The notes under the pieces: model-generated
The model's database searches: none
What the model was told of the DNA's origin: nothing
The model's input: only the letters and a program-made list of their open reading frames with translations
Part shown: positions 9,318 to 18,565 of the stretch, piece by piece
Layout: each line of letters begins with the position of its first letter
Position numbering within the stretch: the stretch's first letter is position 1
Source of the DNA: CAZDKK01 sp964506245
GTDB taxonomy: Bacteria > Eisenbacteria > RBG-16-71-46 > CAIMUX01 > WJJG01
Reading direction: 5' to 3'
Length of the DNA stretch: 64,000 nucleotides
NCBI GenBank assembly: GCA_964506245.1
Contig: CAZDKK010000002.1
Span: 62,001 to 126,000 of the forward strand
Translations under genes and position numbers: made by a program

Positions 9318-10200
9318 TCAGGCTCACGATCAGCGCGTTCACCGGCGTCGGTACGCCCTGGCGCGCGCCCAGACGCACGACGGCGCCGTTGAGGAAGTCG
9401 ATCTCCGTCGGCTCCCCGCGCAGCAGATCGCTGCGCAGCGAGGCGATATTGCCGCCCGTCGGTCCCGCCATGTAGCGGTTGAAGTCGCCCACCGTGAAAT
9501 CGAGCGCGATGCCCTCGGCCGCGGCCACGGCCCGCACCTCCGCCAGAATGGCATCCTTCGCGGGATCGAGCACCGCCTGCCCGAGGCGAGCATTACGCTG
9601 ACCAAGCAAGCCGGCCAGGGGATTGGCGAGGCAGTTGATCGCCAGTTTGCGCCATTCGGCTGCCGCCAGATCGTCGATGAGCGTGCAGCGGAGGGTCGTT
9701 ACCGCGAACAGCCCGCAGGCCGCCTCGGTCACCGGCGACCGGGCGAAGCGGATCCCACCGGGAAACAGCCGGACCTCCCCCGGCGCGGGCGAGTGGGCGC
9801 CGAAGATCACCAGCCCGCGGTCGGCGGCGCGCCCGAGCCGGCCGGCGACCAGCTCAGCAACGCGCAAGCCGTTCTGCAGCGCGATCACGCCCGTCTGGGG
9901 AGCGATGCATGGGCGTAGCGTCGTCAGTGTCGCGTCCAACCGCTGGAGCTTGCCGGTCAAGAGAATGAGGTCACGCGCACCCAGTGCAGGAAGCTCGGTC
10001 GGCCGCACTGTGTCGATCCGTAGCGTTCGCGAGGGCGCATCCCCCACGGTGACCGCGAGACCGCGGGCACGCACGGCCTCCCAGTGCGGGCTCTGGCCGA
10101 CGAGCACGACACGCGCACCGCCGGCGCCGCTCAGCTCGGCGGCCAGGGCCGAGCCGATGGCCCCGGCCCCGACGATCCACACCCGTTCAAAGGCGAGCAT
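9277..10200 (-). CDS. Ketopantoate reductase-like NADP-dependent dehydrogenase (PanE/ApbA family)
   Basis: 307 residues. An N-terminal Rossmann fold opens with VWIVGAGAIGSALA (7-20). The ApbA_C domain shows the catalytic-Lys context EWRKLAINCLANPLAGL and the later TEIDFLNGAVV and GVPTPVN. PanE reduces ketopantoate to pantoate for coenzyme A, but family members also act on other 2-keto acids, so the substrate is not certain. The ATG shares one base with the stop of the upstream regulator gene (TGATG), so the two are translationally coupled, an unusual partner for a biosynthetic reductase. Confidence 0.85.
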   Translation of the reverse strand: MLAFERVWIVGAGAIGSALAAELSGAGGARVVLVGQSPHWEAVRARGLAVTVGDAPSRTLRIDTVRPTELPALGARDLILLTGKLQRLDATLTTLRPCIAPQTGVIALQNGLRVAELVAGRLGRAADRGLVIFGAHSPAPGEVRLFPGGIRFARSPVTEAACGLFAVTTLRCTLIDDLAAAEWRKLAINCLANPLAGLLGQRNARLGQAVLDPAKDAILAEVRAVAAAEGIALDFTVGDFNRYMAGPTGGNIASLRSDLLRGEPTEIDFLNGAVVRLGARQGVPTPVNALIVSLIKALETGSRPLQR

Positions 10201-13200
10201 CACGAGCGCACTGTAGCCGACGCCCTCGACGCGGTCGACAGGTTCCCGAGCCGGGGCAGCTCGTCGGCCAACGCCCGCATGGCGCTCGAGGGCAGCACGC
10301 CCAGCTCGCGGATCAGCTCGCGCTCGTACTGCTGGTAGGCCTCGACGGCCTCGCGGCGGCACCCGGCGCGCAGGAGCGCGTGCACGAGCTGCCAGTGGAA
10401 CTCCTCGCGGAAGGGATCGTGCTGCAGCGCCCGGCGGGCCAGAGGGATGGCCATCTCCCAGCGCCGCGAGCCGGCGTGGAGCTTGAGCAGCGCGGAGGCG
10501 CCGCGCAGAAAGAGGTCGCGCAACCGGTCGCGCTCGGCATCGGCGAATTCCTCGTAACGCATTTCCTCGAGGAAATCGCCGCGATACACGTCGAGCGCCT
10601 CACGATAGCGCGCCGCGGCTCGGCGCGGTCGCCCGTCGTCGCGCAGCGCCTCCGCGTCGCGCAGCGCGGCCTCGAAGAGCTCGACGTCGCAGCTATGGCC
10701 GCGGCCCGGATCGAGGCGCCAGGCATCGTTGTGGAGCCGCAGGTAGCGTGATTCCCGTGTGTCCCGCTCCCCGGGCTCGAGGATTCCGCGCAGGATGTGC
10801 ACGGTCTGTCGCAGGTTGTTCTCCGCCTTGCCGGGATCGGCGTCGGGCCAGAGCGCTTCGACGATGACCTCGCGCGGCACCCAGCGGAACCGGTGGACGA
10901 GCAGCAGCAGGAAGAGCCGCAGCGCGCGCTTCGAGCGCCAGTCCCCGTGCGTGAGCCAGCCGTCCCCCACGCCCAGCGCGAAGGGGCCGAGCGCGCGAAT
11001 GCGCAGTGGCGGCCCGGACGGCTCGCTCGCCTTCTCGATCCCCAGGTGGGCCGCCCGGCCGGGGCGCAACCTCGATCCCGCGACCCGCGGCAGCACCTGC
11101 CTGGCCTCGGGGCCGCCGATCTGGGCGAGGATGTCCGTCACACGCGCGCGAACGTCTTCCGCTCCGTCCTTCACCCAGGGCTCCAGGACCGCCACCGCCG
11201 GCTGTCCGAGCTGCACGAGCAGGCGACCGGCATAGCCTGTCTCGAAGCCGAGCCGCAGGGCCTCGGTGAGCACGCCTGCGGCGCGCTCCGGTTCAAACAT
11301 CAAGAAGAGGGCGTCGTGCCCCGCTGCCGCGCTACCCCCCAGCAGCTCCATCAGGGTCCGGCGCAGCGGCCCGCGGATCTCGCGTGCGGCGCTCAGGCGC
11401 AGCAGCAGCACCCGGTGCAGCTCGAAGGTCGCCCCCATGCGCCGGCAGATGCGTTCGGCGCGCGCCCACCAAGCGCTGGCCCGGCGCGGGCTGGCCAGAC
11501 CGAGCAGGACGCAGGCCCGCGCCTCCTGGAAACGATCACCCACCCGGGTCGCCAACGCGAGGGCCTCCCGGGCCTGTGCCTGCGCGCTCCGCGGGTTGCG
11601 TTCCAGCAGAGCGACCTGGGCCAGGCCGAGGAGCGGTTCGCTGAGGAGATAGGCCTCGCCCAGCTCCCCGCCCAGGCGCCGCCCGACCTCATAGTGCTCG
11701 CGCGCGGCGGCCACATCCCGGCGCTGCAGCGCGCAGAAACCCAGGGTGCAGTGCGAGTACCCCTCGATCATGCGGTAGCCGAGGGATTCAGACTGCCGCA
11801 GGCCATCCTCCGCCAGCCGGCGTCCTTCGCGCTCGTCCCCGGTCAGCGCCGCGAGGTAGGCCCGCACCCCCTGGGTGAGGCAGCTCATCCGGCGATCGCC
11901 CCGGCGCGAGAACAACTGCCAGGCGCTCTCGGCCGCGTCCCGCGCGCGACGCAGGTCGCCGCGTTGCAGGTACACATTGACCGCCAGCAGGTACGTCGCG
12001 CGGCCCTGGCCGACCTCGTCGCGGGCGCGCCGGCAGATCGCCAGCGAGCGTTCGAAGTGCTCTTCGGCCTCGTCGAGGCGGCCCAGCTCCGACGCCGAGA
12101 TTCCCAGCGTCGTGTGCAAGTGCGCACGCAGCGCCGGTCGTTGGAGACCCTTGGCGCGCAGAGCGCGCTTGCACAGGGCGAGCGCCTTCGCAAACTCGCC
12201 CCGTCTCATCTGGAAGCGCGCGATCAGGTTGAGGAGCTCCACGCGCTGCTCGCCCGGAGGACAGGATCTGAGCGCAGCCGCGTAGGTCGCCCAGGCGGGT
12301 TCCCACTCACCCCGGATCTCGAGGAGTTGCGCGTGGAGACTCCGGGCACCCACCCGCTTGGCGAGGGCCTCCGCGGGGAGCGTCTCGAAGGCCTGCTCGA
12401 GCACATGGTAGCGGCCGGCGGCCAGCAGCTCGGGGCCGCGCTGCTCGATCAGATCCAGCGTGGCCTCGGGGTCGCCGGCCCGCGCATAGGTCGCGGCGGC
12501 CTCGGACCATGCGCCGCTGCCCGCCAAGGCATCGGCCGCCCGGCGCAGCAGGTCCCGATGCTCATCAGGATTCAGCGCTTGAAGGAGCTGCTCCTGAAGG
12601 AACTGCCGGAAGAGGTCGTGAAGGCGGTACGCGTCTCTCCCTGGCCCGATCGTGTGCAGGAAGAGGTTGCGCCGATGGAGTTCGGTCAGCATCCGCCGGC
12701 TGTCCTTGCGTCCGAGAAACTCGTCGCAGAGCTTTGCGTCCAGGTGCGACAGCACCGAGACATGGAGCAGGAAGTCACGCTCGGCCGGCGCGAGACGAGC
12801 GATGACCTCCTCGGCGAAGTAGCCAAACCAGCCGGATCCGGTCGATCGCAGCTGGCCGAGGGCGATGTCAAGTGCATCAGGCGTCTGACCGGCCGCGAGC
12901 TGTACCACCATCTCGATCCCGGCGGCCCATCCTTCGGTGCGGGACGTCACCCGCCGGACGAGTCGGCGGTCGATGGGGTGACCTGAGAAGCGCGTCGCGA
13001 GGAAGCGCGCGACCTCCTCCTCGGTGAAGCAGAGCGCGCGGGTGTCCAGCGCAGCAGCCTCGCCGGCCGCGTGCAGCCTGGACGTTCGCATGGGCGTCGG
13101 CTCGCGCGAGGAAAGCACGATCGTGTTGCCGGGCGGCAGGAAGCGGATGAGCTGTTCGAGCAGGCGCATCACCTCGTCGGAACCGGCCACGCGCTGCAGA

Positions 13201-13586
13201 TCGTCGAAGACGAACACGATCTTCTTCTTCTGGTCCTGCAGCGCGAGGAGGATATGCGACAGGATGCGCGTGCCCTCACCCGGGCTGCCGGTGATGCCCT
13301 CGGGGAGGGGATTGCGGCCGAGCCGTCGCCCGGCCTCGACCATGTGCGCGTGAAAGCAGGCGGGGTCCCGGTCGAGCTCGTCGAAGGTGTACCAGATGCA
13401 GCGCCGGCCGTCGCTGGCGATGCCGGCGGCGATGAGCGCCGTCTTGCCGTACCCGGCGCCGGCCGTGACCTCGATCAGCCGGCGGGACGACCACGATCGC
13501 CACAGGTCGTCCAATCTGGGACGGGGCACATAGGCACCCGTGAGCGCGGGGATGCTGAGCTTGGCTGGAATGATCGGTACGTTCAT
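10200..13586 (-). CDS. Large STAND-ATPase/TPR regulator with C-terminal winged-helix and BTAD domains
   Basis: 1128 residues from the ATG at 13586 (MNVPIIPAKLSIP, a typical MalT/LuxR-family opening). A STAND ATPase follows with Walker A TAGAGYGKT (41-49) and a KIVFVFDDLQR Walker B. The middle is a long TPR solenoid. From about residue 860 there is an OmpR-like winged helix (LRIRALGPFALGVGDG; LWPDADPGKAENNLRQ) and a BTAD domain (FLEEMRYEEFADAERDRLRD; REAVEAYQQYERELIRELG). In SARP/AfsR proteins the DNA-binding and BTAD part is N-terminal; here it is at the far C-terminus. It is probably a signal-gated transcription activator. An extended -10 promoter lies at 13742-13750. Confidence 0.9.
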   Translation of the reverse strand: MNVPIIPAKLSIPALTGAYVPRPRLDDLWRSWSSRRLIEVTAGAGYGKTALIAAGIASDGRRCIWYTFDELDRDPACFHAHMVEAGRRLGRNPLPEGITGSPGEGTRILSHILLALQDQKKKIVFVFDDLQRVAGSDEVMRLLEQLIRFLPPGNTIVLSSREPTPMRTSRLHAAGEAAALDTRALCFTEEEVARFLATRFSGHPIDRRLVRRVTSRTEGWAAGIEMVVQLAAGQTPDALDIALGQLRSTGSGWFGYFAEEVIARLAPAERDFLLHVSVLSHLDAKLCDEFLGRKDSRRMLTELHRRNLFLHTIGPGRDAYRLHDLFRQFLQEQLLQALNPDEHRDLLRRAADALAGSGAWSEAAATYARAGDPEATLDLIEQRGPELLAAGRYHVLEQAFETLPAEALAKRVGARSLHAQLLEIRGEWEPAWATYAAALRSCPPGEQRVELLNLIARFQMRRGEFAKALALCKRALRAKGLQRPALRAHLHTTLGISASELGRLDEAEEHFERSLAICRRARDEVGQGRATYLLAVNVYLQRGDLRRARDAAESAWQLFSRRGDRRMSCLTQGVRAYLAALTGDEREGRRLAEDGLRQSESLGYRMIEGYSHCTLGFCALQRRDVAAAREHYEVGRRLGGELGEAYLLSEPLLGLAQVALLERNPRSAQAQAREALALATRVGDRFQEARACVLLGLASPRRASAWWARAERICRRMGATFELHRVLLLRLSAAREIRGPLRRTLMELLGGSAAAGHDALFLMFEPERAAGVLTEALRLGFETGYAGRLLVQLGQPAVAVLEPWVKDGAEDVRARVTDILAQIGGPEARQVLPRVAGSRLRPGRAAHLGIEKASEPSGPPLRIRALGPFALGVGDGWLTHGDWRSKRALRLFLLLLVHRFRWVPREVIVEALWPDADPGKAENNLRQTVHILRGILEPGERDTRESRYLRLHNDAWRLDPGRGHSCDVELFEAALRDAEALRDDGRPRRAAARYREALDVYRGDFLEEMRYEEFADAERDRLRDLFLRGASALLKLHAGSRRWEMAIPLARRALQHDPFREEFHWQLVHALLRAGCRREAVEAYQQYERELIRELGVLPSSAMRALADELPRLGNLSTASRASATVRS

Positions 13587-13958
13587 GCCCCGCGCGTCCC
13601 CGCAACCAGCAGAGTCCGGCACTTGACTCGGACGGGTCGGCGGTGCGGCCGCACCTACCGTGTGTAGGGGGATCTGGGAATCCGTTCCATGCTCCCGCCA
13701 GCACGGCATGTTCCCGCGAGGGCGCCGGCCCTTGGATCAGAAGTATACCACGGGATATGTGTACAGCATCTGTCCTTGGAGGAGCCGCTCACGGCCCTGC
13801 GCCACCCCGGCCGACACCGTCGCCGCAACCCCATTGAAAACTACCGCTTGCGCTGACCAATCGAGGTCTTTGAGAATGCTCAACGCACCCGAGCGAGCTC
13901 AGAGACAACGAGGTAACCGCGTGAGGCCCGGGCAGCAGGCTGAGGAAGGGAGGCCGGG
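13587..13958. other. Divergent intergenic region between regulator and transglutaminase genes
   Basis: About 370 bases without a gene. It holds the minus-strand extended -10 element described separately. It is less GC-rich than its surroundings around 13735-13780 and 13840-13880, as expected of promoter DNA. The short frames crossing it lack ribosome sites. Confidence 0.4.
13742..13750 (-). promoter_or_regulatory. Extended -10 promoter element for the 10.2-13.6 kb regulator
   Basis: On the minus strand the bases read TGGTATACT: an extended TG plus a good -10 hexamer TATACT, about 155 bases before the regulator ATG. No convincing -35 hexamer sits 17 bases upstream, as is common for extended -10 promoters. 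The same TGGTATA core appears before the sulfatase gene at 18543-18551. Confidence 0.4.
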
Positions 13959-15704
13959 ATGACCTGTCGAACACGGGACGGCGCAACTCCAATGGAAAAG
14001 ATGCTTTGGATGGTGACACTCTGCCTGGCGGGGTCGATCCTGGCGGCCGCATCGCTGGCGCAGGCGCAGGCGCCCCCGGCGGGCACGCAGGCAGCGCCCC
14101 CGGCGGCGGCGCCCGCGGATGACGGCGGGCTGGTCTTGAAGACCCTGCCCCTGCCGACCACGACGCCCGGCGATCTTGCCTGGGACGGCGAGGCCCTGTG
14201 GGTATCGGACTGGATCGAGGGCGTGCTCTACCGCTGCGACCCGGAGGACGGACGCGTGCTGAAGCGTCTGACCGCGCCCTGCTACCGCCCGCGCGGCCTG
14301 GCCTGGGCGGCCGATCGCCTATACATCGCCGATGACTTTGCCGGCCGCATCTATGTCTTCGATCCCGCGACCGAGGTGACGATCACCGAGTACGCCACAC
14401 CCAACGGGGGCGGGCTCGGTCTCGCCTGGGACGGTCAGGCGCTCTGGCTGGCCGACAACATGAAGACCGAGCTTCACCGCCTCATCCCGGGTGACGGCAC
14501 CGTGCTCACCTACTTCTCCGCTCCCCAGGAGGAACCCGGCGGCCTCGCATTCGACGGCAGCTACCTGTGGGTCACGCAGCGCCAGCACGATCGGGTCTAC
14601 ATGGTCGCCCCGCGCACGGGTCAGGCGATCACGAGCTTCGTCTCCCCCGGACCCTACCCGTGCGGCCTCGCGCCCGCGCCCAACAACCGTCTCTGGCTGG
14701 CCGACCTCGCGGAGGGCGTCGTCCGCCTGTGCGCCCCGCGAGAAGCCCGCCCCTATCAGGTGCGCGATTGGCGCGAATCGGAGCTGCGCATGGCCTACCG
14801 TCTCGAGAACCACGGCCCCGGGCAGGTTGTGCAGGCGGTCGCCAACCTCGCGGTGCCCGAGCCGCAGTGCGAGAACATGGTGCTCCTGGGTCCGCTCGAG
14901 TACATCGGGGGCACGCCGCGCATCTGGCGCGACCGCTGGCACCAGGAGATCGCCACCTTCCAGTGCGACCAGCTCGCGCCGGGGCAGCGCTTCGAGGCTG
15001 GCTACCGGGCCAAGGCGCGCATCGGGGCCGTGAACTTCATCGTCATCCCCGAGAAGACGGGGAAGCTGGCCGACATCCCCGGTGACATCCGGCGGATGTA
15101 TACGGAGGACGGAGAGCGCTACCAGGTTGCGTCGGAGCTCGTGCAATCGACCGCGAAGAAGATCGTGGGCGACGAACAGAACCCGTACTGGATCGCCCGC
15201 AAGATCTTCGACTGGGTGATCGGCGCTCTCGAGTACGAGCGCGTCGGCGGATGGGACGTGCCCGAAACGCTGATCAAACGCGGGACGGGTTCGTGCTCGG
15301 AGTACGCGTTCCTCTACATCGCCCTCTGTCGCGCGGCGGGATTGCCGGCGCGGTACGAAGCCGGCTTCGCCGTGCGCGGCGACGATGTGAGCATGGACGA
15401 CGTGCACCACCGCTGGGCGGAGGTGTATCTACCGAACTACGGCTGGGTGCCGATCGACCCCAGCGGTGGCGATGGTCCCTCCCCCGGCGGCCAGGCCGAT
15501 GCGATCGGCCGCTTGCAGAACCGCTACTTCGTGACGACCCACAGCGGCGGGGGATCCGAGGCCCTCGGGTGGGACTACAACTATCACGCCACGCATTCGA
15601 CCCGCGGGCGCTGCGCGGTGACCGAGGACGAGTGGGGACTCTGGCGTCGCGCCTCCGAGGAAGGTGCGACCGTGGAGCCGAGCCGGGCCGTGGTGAAGCC
15701 GTAG
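13959..15704 (+). CDS. Secreted beta-propeller protein with C-terminal transglutaminase-like domain
   Basis: 581 residues. The start at 13959 is backed by GGAAGGGAGG five bases upstream; the next Met (12) lacks one. After a short lead, a signal peptide ends near AQAQAP. Residues about 55-260 repeat blade-like units (LAWDGEALWVSD, LAWAADRLYIADD, LAWDGQALWLAD, LAFDGSYLWVTQ), an NHL/SMP-30-like propeller. A beta-sandwich follows, then a transglutaminase core with Cys446 (GTGSCSEYAFLY), His484 (DVHHRWAEVYL) and Asp500 (PIDPSGG), a complete triad. Bacterial members are proteases or peptide-crosslinking enzymes. It works outside the cytoplasm, and the propeller may bind the substrate or a sugar. 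A cupin gene starts 21 bases after it. Confidence 0.88.
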   Translation: MTCRTRDGATPMEKMLWMVTLCLAGSILAAASLAQAQAPPAGTQAAPPAAAPADDGGLVLKTLPLPTTTPGDLAWDGEALWVSDWIEGVLYRCDPEDGRVLKRLTAPCYRPRGLAWAADRLYIADDFAGRIYVFDPATEVTITEYATPNGGGLGLAWDGQALWLADNMKTELHRLIPGDGTVLTYFSAPQEEPGGLAFDGSYLWVTQRQHDRVYMVAPRTGQAITSFVSPGPYPCGLAPAPNNRLWLADLAEGVVRLCAPREARPYQVRDWRESELRMAYRLENHGPGQVVQAVANLAVPEPQCENMVLLGPLEYIGGTPRIWRDRWHQEIATFQCDQLAPGQRFEAGYRAKARIGAVNFIVIPEKTGKLADIPGDIRRMYTEDGERYQVASELVQSTAKKIVGDEQNPYWIARKIFDWVIGALEYERVGGWDVPETLIKRGTGSCSEYAFLYIALCRAAGLPARYEAGFAVRGDDVSMDDVHHRWAEVYLPNYGWVPIDPSGGDGPSPGGQADAIGRLQNRYFVTTHSGGGSEALGWDYNYHATHSTRGRCAVTEDEWGLWRRASEEGATVEPSRAVVKP

Positions 15705-15725
15705 GGCCAAGCAACGGAGGAGGCG

Positions 15726-16070
15726 ATGAAGATCGTCAGACTGACAGACGTGAAGCCCGCACCCGTGGAGATGGAAGGCGTGCGCGGTGCATACAAGCAG
15801 CTGCTGATCGGCCAGCGCGACGGAACGCCCACCATGTCGCTGCGCATCTTCACCCTCGAGCCGGGGGGATACACGCCCCATCACGCGCACCCCTTCGAGC
15901 ACATCAACTACGTGCTCGCAGGACGCGGCGAGATCCTGTCGGCCGAGGGGCCCCGGCCGCTGGCGGCGGGGGACTTCGTGCTGGTGCCGCCGGACGAGCG
16001 CCATCAGTTCCGGAACGCGGGGGACGGGCCGTTCGCGTTCGTCTGCCTCGTGCCCAGGGCGTACGAGTAG
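15726..16070 (+). CDS. Small single-domain cupin protein
   Basis: 114 residues with an excellent ribosome site (GGAGGAGG) before the ATG. It is one cupin barrel: GGYTPHHAHPFEHINYVL carries the first metal-ligand motif (His, His, Glu and a further His), and PPDERHQFRNAG the second. Such small cupins bind a divalent metal and act as isomerases, dioxygenases or binding proteins; the substrate cannot be told. It sits 21 bases downstream of the transglutaminase-like gene, so the two are probably co-transcribed, but it has no signal peptide and stays in the cytoplasm. Confidence 0.88.
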   Translation: MKIVRLTDVKPAPVEMEGVRGAYKQLLIGQRDGTPTMSLRIFTLEPGGYTPHHAHPFEHINYVLAGRGEILSAEGPRPLAAGDFVLVPPDERHQFRNAGDGPFAFVCLVPRAYE

Positions 16071-16157
16071 ACCCGCCGGGATTTTCGTCTGCCGGCTCTC
16101 CGCCGGGGACGCCATCAGCGAACGCCGGTTGGTCGTCGTGCGGTAGGCGCGCGGGGC

Positions 16158-18491
16158 TCATTGGCCTGCCCTCGGCAACGCCGGGCTTGCAGGCTCCGAT
16201 TCCTCGACAGGATTCGAGGACCGCGCATCTGAACGTTCTTGGGCACGGGTCGCTTGCTGGCACCGTCGCTGGGCATTGACGTAGCGCGGGCCCCCGGGTG
16301 TATCTCCCCGCAGCTGGGCCGCGTGGGCATAGGCTTCCGCGGCATCGCACCACTTGCCCGCGGCAAACGCGAGGTCCCCATCCAGCCTGACCATCACTGA
16401 TCCGGGTCTCGCCCTCGCCCCGGCTGTCCGGAGTGCCTGGGCTTGGGGCAGCAGACCCAGACTCAGCAGGGCGCGCACCTGGCGGCCGTAGTCCTCGTCC
16501 GCCGCGGCCGGGCTCTGGGTCCCCAGTCGGGCCAATGTCTCCACAGCCCCCACCCACGCTCTGCATTTCGGGTGGCGTGGGAAGAGCTTCTGAAGAGCAC
16601 CCACTGCCTGCCGGGCCCCCTGCGGGTCTCCGGACATCACCGCGACGCGGACGTCGGCGAGAAGGAGGTCGACGTCTTGAGCGCCGTCAGCAACCTGGGC
16701 ATACGCGCGCGATGCCTCTCGATAGCGCCCCACCCCGACCAGCGCATCGCCATACAATCGCTGAGCATCCGGATCACCCGGGCGGAATGCGAAATGACGC
16801 TCCAGCCAAGTCACTGCCTCCCGAAACCGTCCGACCTCCACCAGCGCCTCCGCCAGACCGAGGGGAACGGCGGGGCTCTCCGGAATGCCCGCCAGCACGA
16901 TCTCGTAATTGTCGATCACGGCCTGCCAGTTCTCGGCTCGGTGGGCAAAGAAGACCGCGGTGAAGTTCTGCTCGTATGCGATGTGGTCGCGGGGACTGGC
17001 CAGTCCGTCCAGTTCCCCGATCCGGGGGAAGGAGGGCACTCCCGGCCGCTCTGCACCCCGCGAAGATGGCTGGAGATACCCCAGGCTCTCCAGAACCTCG
17101 CGCTCGTGTTCGTCTTCGGGACCCTGGAACGATGCTGGGTCAGGTTCCAGCACCTGCATTCGCGCCAGCAGTTCTTCATGCAGGCTATCTGCCAGAGCCG
17201 GCTGAATCGACGCAATGTTGTTCAACTCACCCGGATCGGTGCGCAGGTCGTACAACTCGCGTTCCGATCCGACGATGTACTTGTGCGTGGCCGTTCGCCA
17301 GCCGTACAGCGGGCTCCATCTGAAGAACAGGTACGGGGCCGCCGTCTCGCAGTAGAGGCCGGCCCGTCTCGCCGGGCGGCGGCCTTCCAGTTGAGACCTG
17401 AGGCTGATGCCGTCCGTTTCGACCGAGCCGTCGATTCCCAACATGTCCAGCACGGTCGCCAGGATGTCCACGCAACCAACGAGGGAAGGGTCGCGACGGC
17501 CGGACGTCTGCCCAGGCGTGTGCCACAGGAAGGGCACGCGATCGGCCTCCTCGTAGAGCAACAGCCCGTGATCCATGTAGCCGGCGCGATCGCCAAGGCC
17601 CTCGCCATGGTCCGCAACCAGGATGATGTGAGCGTTCTTGGCCACGCCGAGACGATCCAGAGCTGCCATCAAGCGCCCGATCCCGTGATCCATGGCGCTG
17701 ACCTCGGCGTCGTAGGGTTGGCCGAGCGTGGTGGATGCAAAAGGCTCCGCCGGCGTGTAGGGATCGTGGGGGTCGAAGTAGTGCACCCAGAGGAAGAGAG
17801 GTCCCGAGGGTCGCTGTTCCAGATAGGCAATCGCGCGGTCGGTCGTTTCGGCATCCGCGCGATCCGCGAAGAACTCGTCATCGTAGTGCTGGAAACCGCG
17901 TGCGACGTCCGTCTGGTCCCGGAGCACTTGGCTGCCGACGAAGGCTGCGGTGTGGTAGCCCTGCGCACTGAGCATCTCTGCCAGCGTGGTTGGAGCGGAT
18001 TCCCCTCCACGCCAGCCGTTGTTCCGCACCCCGTGCCCAAGGGGAGAGCGCCCGGTCATCATCGTCATGTGAGACGGCAGTGTGATCGGAACCGCTGAGA
18101 TTGCGTTCTCGAACAGGGTGGCCTTCGCGCTGATGCTGTCCAACGCGGGCGTGGAGGCGAAGCTGCATCCGTAGCATCCCAGGCGATCGGCTCGCGTCGT
18201 GTCCATCGTGATGAGGATGACGTGGGCCGGGTCCTTGGACAGACCACACCCGGAGACGATCGCCAGCAGGAGCAGCAGGACCACCCCAGGCTTGAGAGAA
18301 CGCCCGGCTCGGGACCGCACGCCAGGGCTGGCACCCGTTGGCGTCGCCCCGACGCCAGGCAGTCCACCGCGGCCCGCGCGGAGGCGCGAGCCCAGTGCGG
18401 CCATGTTGTCCACCGACATGACTTGCGCTCCCATGGCTAAGCTGGCTATCCGGCGCTGGTTGGAGCGCCGCAAGGGGATCCTGGCGAGCAT
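16158..18491 (-). CDS. Sulfatase-fold (alkaline phosphatase superfamily) lipoprotein with TPR tail
   Basis: Up to 777 residues. The start is uncertain: the ATG at 18491 gives the longest form, and the ATG at 18419 has GGAG upstream. Either way a hydrophobic stretch ends in a lipobox (AIVSGCG), so it is a lipoprotein. The sulfatase fold is clear: ILITMDTTRADRLGCYG, TPALDSI, TLPSHMTMMTGR, VHYFDPHDPYTP, DHGEGLGD. The position that carries the formylglycine Cys/Ser in true sulfatases (C/S-x-P-x-R) reads T-L-P-S-H, so a normal sulfatase mechanism is doubtful. A phosphodiester or phosphoglycerol transfer role, with Thr as nucleophile, fits better. Residues about 530-740 are TPR repeats. Confidence 0.88.
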   Translation of the reverse strand: MLARIPLRRSNQRRIASLAMGAQVMSVDNMAALGSRLRAGRGGLPGVGATPTGASPGVRSRAGRSLKPGVVLLLLLAIVSGCGLSKDPAHVILITMDTTRADRLGCYGCSFASTPALDSISAKATLFENAISAVPITLPSHMTMMTGRSPLGHGVRNNGWRGGESAPTTLAEMLSAQGYHTAAFVGSQVLRDQTDVARGFQHYDDEFFADRADAETTDRAIAYLEQRPSGPLFLWVHYFDPHDPYTPAEPFASTTLGQPYDAEVSAMDHGIGRLMAALDRLGVAKNAHIILVADHGEGLGDRAGYMDHGLLLYEEADRVPFLWHTPGQTSGRRDPSLVGCVDILATVLDMLGIDGSVETDGISLRSQLEGRRPARRAGLYCETAAPYLFFRWSPLYGWRTATHKYIVGSERELYDLRTDPGELNNIASIQPALADSLHEELLARMQVLEPDPASFQGPEDEHEREVLESLGYLQPSSRGAERPGVPSFPRIGELDGLASPRDHIAYEQNFTAVFFAHRAENWQAVIDNYEIVLAGIPESPAVPLGLAEALVEVGRFREAVTWLERHFAFRPGDPDAQRLYGDALVGVGRYREASRAYAQVADGAQDVDLLLADVRVAVMSGDPQGARQAVGALQKLFPRHPKCRAWVGAVETLARLGTQSPAAADEDYGRQVRALLSLGLLPQAQALRTAGARARPGSVMVRLDGDLAFAAGKWCDAAEAYAHAAQLRGDTPGGPRYVNAQRRCQQATRAQERSDARSSNPVEESEPASPALPRAGQ

Positions 18492-18542
18492 GGGCTCACC
18501 ACGCGGGACGCGGAGCTGGGGTTCCTCGGCAGCTATGACATG

Positions 18543-18551
18543 ATTATACCA
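18543..18551 (-). promoter_or_regulatory. Extended -10 promoter of the sulfatase-fold gene
   Basis: The minus strand reads TGGTATAAT: a perfect TATAAT with the extended TG, 52 bases before the ATG at 18491. It lies in the short gap after the PurF-like gene, giving the sulfatase-fold gene its own promoter. No good -35 is present. The match is unusual in DNA this GC-rich. Confidence 0.55.
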
Positions 18552-18565
18552 CGTCGGGCCCCGGG

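Noticed and set aside
10797..12986. Open plus-strand frame opposite the STAND/BTAD regulator
   Set aside because: Antisense to TPR-coding DNA; no recognisable protein features.
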